Source: a virus
Length of the DNA: 37,170 nt
Virus record (IMG/VR): IMGVR_UViG_3300020433_000020
Coordinates: 1 to 37,170 of that record
Strand: one strand, 5' to 3'
A program made the translations under genes and the position numbers. The notes below the pieces were generated by a model. It ran no database searches, was not told the DNA's origin, and worked only from the letters and a program-made list of their open reading frames with translations. Shown here one piece after another: positions 8,765 through 17,105 of the stretch (its first letter is position 1; every line of letters begins with the position of its first letter).

Positions 8765-9859
8765 ATGGCAGCGAATATCAAAACGACATTGAACGGAAAC
8801 GCAGCGACGGAGCTGTTGGGGATCAGCCGCGACGACTTGAGCGCAGGTGATGTGGTCAAGTGTGTGTCTGCGGACGCTGCGATGACGGAAGGCGGCTATG
8901 TTTGGTCACTTGCCTATGTTCCAAGTGATGGAAGCGGGTTGTCAGAAGCCGCCCTTGTCGTTGATGGAAACAAGTGTGAGTTTACTGTGGACAAGGAAGG
9001 TCCTTACCTCGTTAGCCTTGTGATTGATCCTGGAACCGAACACGAAGACCAACAGTACCTTCGATTGAGGGCTTTGACCGCGACGGCTGGGTTGAGACTA
9101 ATCGCTGCGGGTGAGCAAATCACCGACGACGCTGTAATCCCGTCTGACTTGACGGGGTATGGGTGGGCAGACGATCAGAACAAAAACCTCCTTGGGCTGG
9201 CAAATGCGATTGGTGGCTTGGACGATCTGCTTTCCGCCTTGACCACCACAGTAGAGGCAAATGTCGTCAAAGCTGAAAACGATGACGCTGCGCTCAATAC
9301 GGCTCTCGAAACTCAAATTGGTGCTGTCGCTCTCGACCTTGAAACCCATGAGATCAACAGCGGCGAGAAGTTTGACGCCCTCGACCTGAAAGACAACCAA
9401 CTCACCGAACACCTCGACGCGACTGACCTTACTGTCACGAACAATAAAACAGACACCGACGCACAAATCGCAGAGCTGTTGGCGAAGATCAACGCTCTCG
9501 AAACTGCGGTTGCTGATTTCTCACCTGCCGGAGAAACAGGCGACCTCCGCTATTTGAAGCGCACCGAGATCGTAGAGTTAGAGTATGTCTGTCACGATTG
9601 CGACGTGTATCTCGCAGTGAAGACCGTCGCAGAAGAAGTGACTCATATCTATCTTGAAACAGATGCGCCCAGGCATCGCCGACTCTATGTGGTCGATGAA
9701 ACCGGACTGGGTGACATTCACGTTCACGCCGTGACCGCCCAAGTGTCCGCAACGATCAATGGAAGCGAAGACCCGCTTGTACTAAATAATCGCGCTGCCG
9801 TTCATTTAAGTTGTGGCGGTACAACCGACGCTGGCGTGTCTGAGTGGTTTATAAGCTAA
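8765..9859 (+). CDS. Trimeric fibre-like tail protein with coiled coil, 364 aa
   Basis: Likely a tail fibre or fibre-adaptor subunit. Residues ~1-105 look like a small Ig-like beta sandwich (repeated hydrophobic strands, EGPYLVSLVIDPG). Then comes a short conserved-looking piece, GWADDQNKNLLGLANAIGG, at ~132-150. Residues ~165-256 are a heptad-like, Ala/Leu/Asp-rich coiled coil, as in trimeric fibre shafts. The last ~110 residues form a beta-rich head (VCHDCDVYLAVK, HVHAVTAQVSATING). The ATG is 13 bases after the preceding stop, with GAGGCAG as ribosome binding site. Homotrimerisation and host contact are inferences from the architecture. Confidence 0.68.
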   Translation: MAANIKTTLNGNAATELLGISRDDLSAGDVVKCVSADAAMTEGGYVWSLAYVPSDGSGLSEAALVVDGNKCEFTVDKEGPYLVSLVIDPGTEHEDQQYLRLRALTATAGLRLIAAGEQITDDAVIPSDLTGYGWADDQNKNLLGLANAIGGLDDLLSALTTTVEANVVKAENDDAALNTALETQIGAVALDLETHEINSGEKFDALDLKDNQLTEHLDATDLTVTNNKTDTDAQIAELLAKINALETAVADFSPAGETGDLRYLKRTEIVELEYVCHDCDVYLAVKTVAEEVTHIYLETDAPRHRRLYVVDETGLGDIHVHAVTAQVSATINGSEDPLVLNNRAAVHLSCGGTTDAGVSEWFIS

Positions 9860-9883
9860 TCTTGCGTTCGATGAAGTCTCAAT

Positions 9884-9943
9884 ACAGGCACCCATTTATG
9901 TAGGGGTGCCGTCCCCTGTTGACACTTACAAGATCATAAGGGG
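9884..9943 (+). promoter_or_regulatory. Structured leader with alternative pairings to the ribosome binding site
   Basis: The 91-base gap before the 515-residue fibre gene holds GGCACCC (9887-9893) facing GGGTGCC (9904-9910) across a 10-base loop. CCCCT at 9913-9917 can pair either with AGGGG at 9902-9906, which breaks the first hairpin, or with the ribosome binding site AGGGG at 9939-9943. No T-run follows, so a terminator is unlikely. A switch in translation is inferred from pairing alone. Confidence 0.35.
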
Positions 9944-9950
9944 CTAATCC

Positions 9951-11498
9951 ATGTCACATTTCTTTACTAAGAACAAGCAAATTGACCTTCAGGGTCTCGC
10001 AGATAACATTGATATTTCGTCGTTGGAAGGCACCGTAGCCGGACAAACACTGAAAGCCGTCAATATCGCAGCAGACGGAGATCCCGTGGTTATCAAGTTC
10101 CAGCCTGGAGCTGATGATGGCGGTTTCTCCTTGCCGAGTGGTACAGCAGGTCAGTTTTTGACGCTCGTAGACGACGATGGCGATGCTGATACACCCCTCG
10201 TCGCTGGCTTTCAAGACTTTCCCGCCATCCCAAGCAGCCTAAGTGATTTTCTCACCCCTCCTGGTGCTGATGACTACAGGATTGTTTACGACGGTGACAC
10301 TGATGCGTGGGTTCTCAAGACGGCAATCCCAGATGCAACCGCTGACAACCTCGGCAGCATTTTGATGGCAAGTGCCACGATGGATGACGCCGGGACAGTA
10401 GGCGCCCCTTATTTTTGGGGAGAGGTATCGATCCCAGCTTTGACCCTTTTGATGAACCCAGCGGATCAAGCGGAAGGCGACATTCTGAAAGTAGTCGGAG
10501 GCGCATGGGTCCCCTCACCAGATATTAGCGGAGGTGCTGACCTTCCCGCAGGAACCGACGGTGGCGACATTCTCACTTGGGACGACACGTCAAACAGTTG
10601 GCTTCCAAGCAGCATCTCGACTGTTCGGCCTCCTGATGGCAACGCTGAGGGTGACTTGCTGGTCTGGCGAACAGCACCAGACCGCTCTCCGACATACGTT
10701 GAAGAGTTCACGTTATTTGGCGGCTTCAAGTTTAAGTGGAAGAGCGAGGCGGCGAGGTTTGCGGCGGGTAGGCCCATCAAGATTCGTTTTACTCAGGACT
10801 CAAGCAAGAGCGGTGGTCTTAACGAGGCTTTCTGGATTGAGGATGGTCTTGATTACTTCATTCTTGATATTCACGCGAACTTCAATACCGATGTCAACGA
10901 TACAATCGATATTGATGGCATCATCAACAGTAGAGTTTTAGACACAGGCGACGCTGCGTTGTACATTGAGACCAGTGGGGTCCACGGGTTTACTGGCGAC
11001 GAACTTGGTTTGAACCTTACTGGCTCGGGGATCGTCAACGGCAGTTTTGCCGAACCCGTCATCTTGACTGGTCCATACGGCTGGATTCCCCAAGCTCATG
11101 CAGACCACGGCGAGGACACGCTGGTCGAAGGCACAGCCATTGTTCGACTGACTGATGCGAATTTGAACACAGGCGTCGATGGCGGCGGCACTACCAATAT
11201 CCTTACGTCGGTAGATGGCGATGCAACCAAGAACAAGGTGGTCCTTGTGATTGACGAGTTTACCACTCCAACACATGGCGCAACGCTGCTCTTGAAGGAA
11301 GGCTCTGTTGGTCAACACGTCTACGTCACTAACAACTCGGACGAAGATCGGATCATTAAGGTGCAGATTGCAGGCGGATCAGGCACGCTCAATGGGTATG
11401 GCGGCGCAGTCGGCGCCGTAACGATCCCTCCACGCGGTACGGGTCATTTCTTGTGCATTGACGACACCGATACCGACGGGGAGTGGATTACGCTCTAA
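9951..11498 (+). CDS. Tail fibre-like protein with short repeats, 515 aa
   Basis: Likely tail fibre or fibre-associated protein. Three repeat units start with GDILKV (176), GDILTW (205) and GDLLVW (234), exactly 29 residues apart; the first two are followed by a W(V/L)PS motif, a pattern common in fibre shafts of large phages. A looser copy (GQFLTLVDD) lies near residue 65. The C-terminal half is beta-rich and Gly/Asp-rich, with ILTGPYGWIP near 375 and a final sandwich ending in GHFLCIDDTDTDGEWITL. The start ATG has AGGGG at 9939-9943 seven bases upstream. The 91-base gap before it is the longest in the window and is structured (see the regulatory entry). No enzymatic motif is visible. Confidence 0.7.
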   Translation: MSHFFTKNKQIDLQGLADNIDISSLEGTVAGQTLKAVNIAADGDPVVIKFQPGADDGGFSLPSGTAGQFLTLVDDDGDADTPLVAGFQDFPAIPSSLSDFLTPPGADDYRIVYDGDTDAWVLKTAIPDATADNLGSILMASATMDDAGTVGAPYFWGEVSIPALTLLMNPADQAEGDILKVVGGAWVPSPDISGGADLPAGTDGGDILTWDDTSNSWLPSSISTVRPPDGNAEGDLLVWRTAPDRSPTYVEEFTLFGGFKFKWKSEAARFAAGRPIKIRFTQDSSKSGGLNEAFWIEDGLDYFILDIHANFNTDVNDTIDIDGIINSRVLDTGDAALYIETSGVHGFTGDELGLNLTGSGIVNGSFAEPVILTGPYGWIPQAHADHGEDTLVEGTAIVRLTDANLNTGVDGGGTTNILTSVDGDATKNKVVLVIDEFTTPTHGATLLLKEGSVGQHVYVTNNSDEDRIIKVQIAGGSGTLNGYGGAVGAVTIPPRGTGHFLCIDDTDTDGEWITL

Positions 11499-11530
11499 GG
11501 CATTCACTCCTTTCGGTTGGATGGCTATTC

Positions 11531-11544
11531 CTACAGCCCTGTAG
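11531..11544 (+). promoter_or_regulatory. Short hairpin abutting the ribosome binding site of the 1604-aa gene
   Basis: CTACA and TGTAG pair across a GCCC loop. The 3' arm overlaps the first bases of the AGAGG ribosome binding site (11543-11547), which is six bases before the ATG at 11554. It could lower or time initiation, but the stem is only five base pairs. Confidence 0.3.
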
Positions 11545-11553
11545 AGGCTTTGT

Positions 11554-14500
11554 ATGAGTAGTGATCCACACAGCAACGGAAAAGGGTACGGGTCGGTCGC
11601 TTATGGCTCCGACCCGTACGGCCATTTGGACATCAAGAGACCAGAAATGGTCTCTGTGGTGTCGGACGGCTTTTACCTGCACGTTACTTTCAGCGAACCC
11701 ATCCGCTGGGATTCTATCAGCCTTTCTCCTGACAACTGGACACTCACTGCCACGTATGGGGTGGTTCCTGAGATCATTGACGTTAGCACAGGGGCGGGCA
11801 CTGTCTCCGATACCGTTACGCTTGCTCACACAGGGCTGACCCTCGGCGGGCTTTACACGCTGAAATGCGGCTTCGCACAGGACGAAGCTGGCAACACCAT
11901 TTCTCCGTCGAAGAACAAAGTTTCGTTCTTGGCGAAATCGGTCGCACCTACGGCACAGGCTTATCCCACAGGGGAAAACAAAGTCGTCACACAGATTGCG
12001 CCGTATTTGATGGCAGGCGCGGAAGACCTCGCCAACTACAGCATCACAACCGACTACCCTTCGTTGCCCAAGATTATCGGCGCAGACGATCAGACTGCTC
12101 AGACGGTGCTGTACCTTCAAGGGCTGACGTCTGTGGACTATGAGATCACCTTTGGTCCAGCTCAGGCAATACTTGTCAACACACCCGCGACACTGACAAG
12201 CCACTCTCATATGGACGCGTCGGGCAGACTAACGCCGACGAGTGCCTACAGATTAGATATGGCTGTTCGCGATTTACCTGCGACGTGGTCGGTTGCTGTA
12301 GGAGATGGCGAGACCCGAATCACAGTTCTGTTTGATGAAGGGCAAGTCATTCAGGTGTACGCGGGTGGGATCGACACTGTATTTACTTACGACTGGTCAG
12401 AGGTGGCACAGGTCTCCTTGCTGAGAAATCCGTTCACGGGTCACATCGCGCTGTTGCTTGATGGTGAACCAGTGCTCTCACGCGACCTCGCTGCCGTCAC
12501 GGAACCCCACGATGCCGCATGGAACGTCTTAGCGAGTGGCTTTGGTGCGATGCTCACGGTGGACTCGGTATCTCTAACGGCATCCCAAACCATGTATACG
12601 ACGGACGGTAACTTTGTCCATGAGTTGAAGGCTCAGTTTCTTGGCTTGGATGACATGGCCAAAAACCGTATTCAAGTCAATCGAGGTCCGCTTACCAAAG
12701 GTTGGGGTGACGCCACACCCGCTGGGATCAATGACGTCGCCATTCGCGTAAATGGAACTGCTGTTTCGGTTGCAGACGTAAACCCGTACCTCGGACTCAT
12801 CTATCCCGCGACACCCATCCCGAAGATGCCCGTTGGTGAGATCGACGTTGAGGTGGATTACCGTTGGTTTGAGAATCCCCAAATGTCGTTCCGGTCGTTG
12901 AACCACATGGGCTTGGTGTTGAACAAGTGGGATCAAGCCAAGAACCCTGAAGTCCAAAGCGAAACGCTTGCGGTCGAAAACCTCGGTGGTGGCTCAAACG
13001 AAGGTGAACGCTACCCGATTTCCTTGGGTCTCATGCGACCGCCTCGACCCCGACCCAAGTGGATTTCTCATCGTCATATCGGGTTCGACAACACCTACAC
13101 AGCCAGCTTGAACTCTCCTATTTCCTTGGTATTGAACGCAAACATTTACGGCAATCGCGCACGTAAGGGTTATTTTCAGTCCGCTCAATCAGGGCGTTTC
13201 GAGGGTAAGCTCGGCAACGGCTGGGAGGCGCGAGGGAATCTGTACCTCCATGAAGATACCGACGACTATACAAGCGTAACGTCTGAGATCGCTTCTGCTA
13301 TCGCCAAGCCGATTGAGATGAACCCTGTCGGGGCAACGGTCACGATGGTTGCGAGGACAGAGGCGGGCTTAGCCACCGTGATCAATGACCGCCTGTCCGT
13401 CGGACCCGCTATTGCTTTCCATGACACCAAAGACCTCCGACTGCTTGCTGGGGTGGTGTTGGACGGCGTATCTCACATTGCCATGTTGGTTGGCGATGAG
13501 ATCGATAACGCCGATTCTTGGCAACCCGTGTACTCGAAAACAGTGTCCTTCCTCACTGGGAATCGTATTGAGGTGTTAGAGGATGACCTTCCCGAACTGT
13601 TTTACGAAGGGCTAAAGGTAGTCGTTCCGAGAGGCAGTCAATCAGGTCAATACACGGTTCTGAATATCGAGAAGCTGTCTACGGGGAATTGGTGGCTCTA
13701 TGTCACGCCAGATTTTCCAGAAGACACGACGAAGTGGGGTGGTGGCAGTGCGGAGGTGTACTTTGAAGCCCCTTGGCAAGCGTCGCCTTTCAACCTTCAA
13801 ATGGTGGGTCGTGCAGACAACGAGGCGATTGGCTTTGCCTTTACGGGCAACACGTCTTTCATGTCTTCGGCAGCCATCCCGTCGGCAAACGCCAACGTCC
13901 TTCACAGTTATGCAAGTAACGGTGCGACTGACCTTGCATTGTCTGAGAGGGGTGAAGTTCTTTTCGGGAACTTAGTCGGCGGCTTGCACTCACGTTGGGA
14001 CTTCGTTCGTTATGTGACAGTGCCAGATGACTACATCATTTCATCAATCGGGCATTTGCACGCGCTGACTCTACACGATGCGCCAACAGATCAATCCGAA
14101 TGGCGAAAAACATCGGTGCGCGGCACGGTTACCCTCGAAGACGACGACAAGATGCGGATTAGAGCTGAGGGGGCCGGAGACAAAAAAGTCGGGTTTGAAA
14201 AGTTGGACGCGTTGATCCCGCCCCAAGCTGGGATTGAGGTCTCCGCACGCTTCAAAGCCCAAGAAACCACGTCGTGGGGTGATGCAGGCTTCCGTTTTCA
14301 AGGCCCCAACCATGATGTGTTGTTTGCGACCATCCCCTACACCGATAGCGGCATGTTCGTCGCACAGTCTGTTGCGCTACTCGGCACGCACTCATTTGAA
14401 TCCCAAGGCTGGGAGATGAGCGGTGAAGGGGTCTATCAGTTTGAAGGGTCGCGACTTAGACTCCAAAAGACAGCCTACAAGCCATTGTCTCTCACCAACG

Positions 14501-16368
14501 AGCTACAAGGCGAAGGGGAAACCCTTTCGAGAGTTATGGAGATGCGAATCGCCTTTCGCAGCTCAACTTTCAACGACCTCAATGATGCAGGCTTGATCTT
14601 CGGTATGGACGCTGGCGATAAGAGCGTCGGGCTTATTTTTGCCGAATCAAAGATCGCCTTGACCTCGGACGGGCTGACGTATTTGGCAGAAGCCGAATAC
14701 GAGTGGCTGAATGGGGTCGAAACTGACTTCAAGGTCATTGTAGACGTTGAGGTAGGAACGGTCACAGTGCATGTCGGCGGGGTTGAGCTTTGCGCGGCTC
14801 CATTGAACGCGTTTGAGGATAGTGAGCACAGCACTCGCGCTTACGTGATTGGGTTTGGTGAACCTGAGTGGGACATGGACCTTTACAGTTTCCGTGTTCG
14901 CGAGAAAGCCCCCGCTAATGTGAAGCGCACTTTGGGTATCTGGAAAGGGGGCAGTCCCGACCTGTTGAGCAGTTGGGAGCTTGCGCGCTCTGAGGGTGAG
15001 ATCGTTGAGATGGATTGGTCTGATGACGTGACCGCCATGGTTGTCATTGACCCGAATTGGGGAGCTTCGTTGCTTAGGCCCGATTTGCCTCCACCGCCAA
15101 CATACGTCGGATCGGGTCGTCCTGAAAGGCATGATCCGACGGGTGCATGGGCAACAGTCGAATGGGAGCACTTGCCCATCTCTCGCCGTAACGTGTCGTC
15201 CGTGCATTTCGGTATGCAAAATCCAGTGTCCCAATCAAATACGGTTTGGGATCACTTTCGGTATCGGGTCTTTATCCAAGAAAACGAATCGGAAACCCCG
15301 CCTCGTACTGCCGTATTGAACCGTTGGAATGTCCTAAGCAGTGGAGAGTACACGGGAGACGTTACCGTTGAACATGCGCGCATCAAGGTCAGGGAACATT
15401 TGATCCATGTCCAAGAGGCGAACGCGAGCGCAAAGCGAGTCTTTCACGTCTACGTCAATGGTGAGCGTGTTCCAGACGAGTCTTGGAGTTTCGACAAATC
15501 GAAGCAGGTCATTCAGCTTGAGTCGTCATTCGACAAGTACAGCACGGCTGAGATTGCCTTTTCGCCAGGACTTCCCATCACCAAAACATACCTGCTCAAT
15601 CAGCCCTTGCACGACGGCATTACGACCCTCAACGAAGGGACGCCGCCATATTTGCTGACGCAGCTCGGAATGTTGCAGAGATCAGTGTCCCCTGATCCTC
15701 CAAGAGAGGATGAGATCAATGATCTCATCTCAGAGCATCCCGACTTTCAAGCCCAAGACCCAACCGCACTTGTAGAGTATGATCACGATTCTGCGTACTC
15801 GTCGGTGGATTTCTTTCAAGTCGAGAACGGCGGCGAAACAGATTTGATCTCGTCGCTTGACGATGGAATCGCGCCCGCAAAAGGTTTGGCTGAGATCAAT
15901 CTCGATGGACGAATGTTCGTTGAGACCCTTGCGCCCCCTCCCGCACACCCTTTTGAACAAGGTGGTGGCTCTCCCGGCTCGTTTCTCACCTTGGGTGGTG
16001 GTGCACACACGATGACAGGGATGCTCGGCGGCGGTGAGGTGCAAGGAGCGGTGACATGGCCCACAGCCCCGTCCCGACCAACGGCAAGCCCGAGCTTGGC
16101 GAAAAATCGAACATTTTGGGAGTTGCGTGAATCTTTTGAGGACGCAGTGCCAGCACCCTCCACAGTAGAACTGACCTACGTGATGGAAGACGGTGGCCCG
16201 TATTCGAGGACGGGTCCGTGGGGTGGCTTTAATTCTTTGACCCCGCTTTCGCTTCTAAACGGCGGCGAAAATGCTGACGGTATGGTGTTGAGCGGAGGGG
16301 CTGCCTTGCCAGAACCCATTCGCACAAGGAGGTCTTTCGATGAGATTGATGGCAATTGGAAAGCGTAG
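11554..16368 (+). CDS. Giant fibre/adhesin-like protein with Ig-like and concanavalin-like segments, 1604 aa
   Basis: Likely a host- or glycan-binding tail protein. The N-terminus has a Tyr/Gly motif, GYGSVAYGSDPYG, at ~11-23. Residues ~30-130 look like an SbsA/Big_5-type Ig domain (LHVTFSEPI, then GLYTLKCGFAQDEAGN). Residues ~216-340 look like a concanavalin/LamG-type jelly roll (LDMAVRDLPATWSVAVGDG, then ALLLDGEPVLSRDL). Two more such modules follow, at ~850-940 and ~948-1115 (DAGFRFQG and DAGLIFGMDAGDKSVGLIF occupy the same strand). Residues ~1460-1515 are a Gly/Pro/Ser-rich linker. No catalytic motif was found. The ribosome binding site AGAGG at 11543-11547 abuts a hairpin, and a small hairpin overlaps the TAG stop. 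Module calls are by eye and moderately certain; the open frame itself is secure. Confidence 0.72.
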   Translation: MSSDPHSNGKGYGSVAYGSDPYGHLDIKRPEMVSVVSDGFYLHVTFSEPIRWDSISLSPDNWTLTATYGVVPEIIDVSTGAGTVSDTVTLAHTGLTLGGLYTLKCGFAQDEAGNTISPSKNKVSFLAKSVAPTAQAYPTGENKVVTQIAPYLMAGAEDLANYSITTDYPSLPKIIGADDQTAQTVLYLQGLTSVDYEITFGPAQAILVNTPATLTSHSHMDASGRLTPTSAYRLDMAVRDLPATWSVAVGDGETRITVLFDEGQVIQVYAGGIDTVFTYDWSEVAQVSLLRNPFTGHIALLLDGEPVLSRDLAAVTEPHDAAWNVLASGFGAMLTVDSVSLTASQTMYTTDGNFVHELKAQFLGLDDMAKNRIQVNRGPLTKGWGDATPAGINDVAIRVNGTAVSVADVNPYLGLIYPATPIPKMPVGEIDVEVDYRWFENPQMSFRSLNHMGLVLNKWDQAKNPEVQSETLAVENLGGGSNEGERYPISLGLMRPPRPRPKWISHRHIGFDNTYTASLNSPISLVLNANIYGNRARKGYFQSAQSGRFEGKLGNGWEARGNLYLHEDTDDYTSVTSEIASAIAKPIEMNPVGATVTMVARTEAGLATVINDRLSVGPAIAFHDTKDLRLLAGVVLDGVSHIAMLVGDEIDNADSWQPVYSKTVSFLTGNRIEVLEDDLPELFYEGLKVVVPRGSQSGQYTVLNIEKLSTGNWWLYVTPDFPEDTTKWGGGSAEVYFEAPWQASPFNLQMVGRADNEAIGFAFTGNTSFMSSAAIPSANANVLHSYASNGATDLALSERGEVLFGNLVGGLHSRWDFVRYVTVPDDYIISSIGHLHALTLHDAPTDQSEWRKTSVRGTVTLEDDDKMRIRAEGAGDKKVGFEKLDALIPPQAGIEVSARFKAQETTSWGDAGFRFQGPNHDVLFATIPYTDSGMFVAQSVALLGTHSFESQGWEMSGEGVYQFEGSRLRLQKTAYKPLSLTNELQGEGETLSRVMEMRIAFRSSTFNDLNDAGLIFGMDAGDKSVGLIFAESKIALTSDGLTYLAEAEYEWLNGVETDFKVIVDVEVGTVTVHVGGVELCAAPLNAFEDSEHSTRAYVIGFGEPEWDMDLYSFRVREKAPANVKRTLGIWKGGSPDLLSSWELARSEGEIVEMDWSDDVTAMVVIDPNWGASLLRPDLPPPPTYVGSGRPERHDPTGAWATVEWEHLPISRRNVSSVHFGMQNPVSQSNTVWDHFRYRVFIQENESETPPRTAVLNRWNVLSSGEYTGDVTVEHARIKVREHLIHVQEANASAKRVFHVYVNGERVPDESWSFDKSKQVIQLESSFDKYSTAEIAFSPGLPITKTYLLNQPLHDGITTLNEGTPPYLLTQLGMLQRSVSPDPPREDEINDLISEHPDFQAQDPTALVEYDHDSAYSSVDFFQVENGGETDLISSLDDGIAPAKGLAEINLDGRMFVETLAPPPAHPFEQGGGSPGSFLTLGGGAHTMTGMLGGGEVQGAVTWPTAPSRPTASPSLAKNRTFWELRESFEDAVPAPSTVELTYVMEDGGPYSRTGPWGGFNSLTPLSLLNGGENADGMVLSGGAALPEPIRTRRSFDEIDGNWKA

Positions 16369-16381
16369 GGCAACTATGCCC
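16368..16381 (+). other. Small hairpin on the stop codon of the 1604-aa gene
   Basis: GGGCA and TGCCC pair across ACTA; the first G is the last base of the TAG stop. There is no T-run, so it is not a typical terminator. It covers the start of the possible 23-codon leader ORF. It may be an RNA-processing or stability element, or chance. Confidence 0.25.
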
Positions 16382-16447
16382 CGTTGTATCGGTAACAGTC
16401 CTATCGAATACACGGAGAGAGAGAACCCGAAGGAGTTAGAGCGATGA
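16376..16447 (+). CDS. Possible leader ORF, 23 aa, overlapping next start
   Basis: A 23-codon frame, beginning MPRCIGNSPIEY, fills the gap between the 1604-residue and 215-residue genes. TAGGG at 16366-16370 lies five bases upstream of its ATG. Its TGA stop (16445-16447) overlaps the downstream ATG as ATGA, the coupling arrangement used by real genes in this window. It could be a translated leader, a tiny gene, or chance. The length gives no coding statistics. Confidence 0.28.
   Translation: MPRCIGNSPIEYTERENPKELER
16430..16435 (+). promoter_or_regulatory. Ribosome binding site of the 215-aa tail gene
   Basis: AAGGAG lies eight bases before the ATG at 16444, in a purine-rich stretch that includes GAGAGAGAG, and supports that start over alternatives. 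Confidence 0.65.
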
Positions 16448-17091
16448 GTTCCACTCTACAGCGGGAAAAGATGACACGAATGAGGCAAGCTATGAAACTC
16501 GGAGCCAGCATCACCCATGCAGATCACTTCCAAATCGGAAAAGGAACCTTTCTGCTGGAAATGAAGGACGCCCGGACGGGGGAAGTGCTTGTCTCTTGGG
16601 AAAAGGACAATGTGATCACCAAGGACGGCGGTGTTTTAGCGGCGATGCTATTTCAAAACCGTGGCGGTGTTTCGCGTGGACTTTCCATGCTCGCAGTCGG
16701 TTCGGGGGCAAGAGGTTCCCTGCTCAACCCCGACGCCCCACACGTCAACCAAAGAAAGTTGAATGCCGAACTTGAGACAGGACGGAAAGGCTTTGCTTCG
16801 GTTGTGTACCGAGATGCCGAAGGTGGTGTGAGCGCGGTTCCCACAAATGTTGTCGATTTCACGACTTCATATGGCGAAGCGGAGGCAGTCGGACCCCTCA
16901 ATGAGATGGGTCTACTCTCTCCTAAATCAGATGACCCCACGGTAAAGAACCCAGTAGATGCGGAGTGGCCCACGTATGACGCAACGGTCGATCTTACGGA
17001 CAAGGATATTTTGGTCAACTACCTGACCTTCCCTGTGATCTCGAAACCGTCAACAGCGATTCTCACGATTACTTGGCGATTGACCTTCTGA
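16444..17091 (+). CDS. Small tail protein of a conserved large-phage type, 215 aa
   Basis: The sequence has the look of a compact tail structural protein found next to fibre genes in large phages: NVITKDGGVLAAMLF at ~57-71, a GSGARG turn, VVDFTTSYGEAEAVGPLNEM at ~136-155, and the end NYLTFPVISKP plus ITWRLTF. The family placement is from memory of such patterns and no family name is claimed. It is beta-rich, without signal peptide or membrane segment. AAGGAG at 16430-16435 lies eight bases before the ATG and fixes the start. It could be an adaptor between larger fibre proteins; that is inference from its size and place between the 1604- and 1155-residue genes. Confidence 0.72.
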   Translation: MSSTLQREKMTRMRQAMKLGASITHADHFQIGKGTFLLEMKDARTGEVLVSWEKDNVITKDGGVLAAMLFQNRGGVSRGLSMLAVGSGARGSLLNPDAPHVNQRKLNAELETGRKGFASVVYRDAEGGVSAVPTNVVDFTTSYGEAEAVGPLNEMGLLSPKSDDPTVKNPVDAEWPTYDATVDLTDKDILVNYLTFPVISKPSTAILTITWRLTF

Positions 17092-17105
17092 GGCAGGGAT
17101 AGACA

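Noticed and set aside
9887-9910. Rho-independent terminator after the 364-residue gene
   Set aside because: The 7-base-pair stem has a 10-base loop and is not followed by a run of T; a stop here would also cut the late operon.
9919-9948. TTGACA with GCTAAT 18 bases on as a sigma70-type promoter
   Set aside because: Transcription would start at or inside the fibre gene's start codon, losing its ribosome binding site, and the -10 box matches only four of six bases.
11488-12210. 240-residue open frame on the - strand
   Set aside because: It lies opposite the start of the 1604-residue gene, has a Cys/Arg-rich composition typical of antisense frames, and no ribosome binding site context or neighbour supports it. 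The same applies to other - strand frames such as 14647-15234 and 26397-26855.
16366-16395. Amber readthrough or TAG recoding at the end of the 1604-residue gene
   Set aside because: Readthrough would add only eight residues before TAA. TAG, TAA and TGA all end genes here at plausible places, and no long gene contains in-frame TAG.
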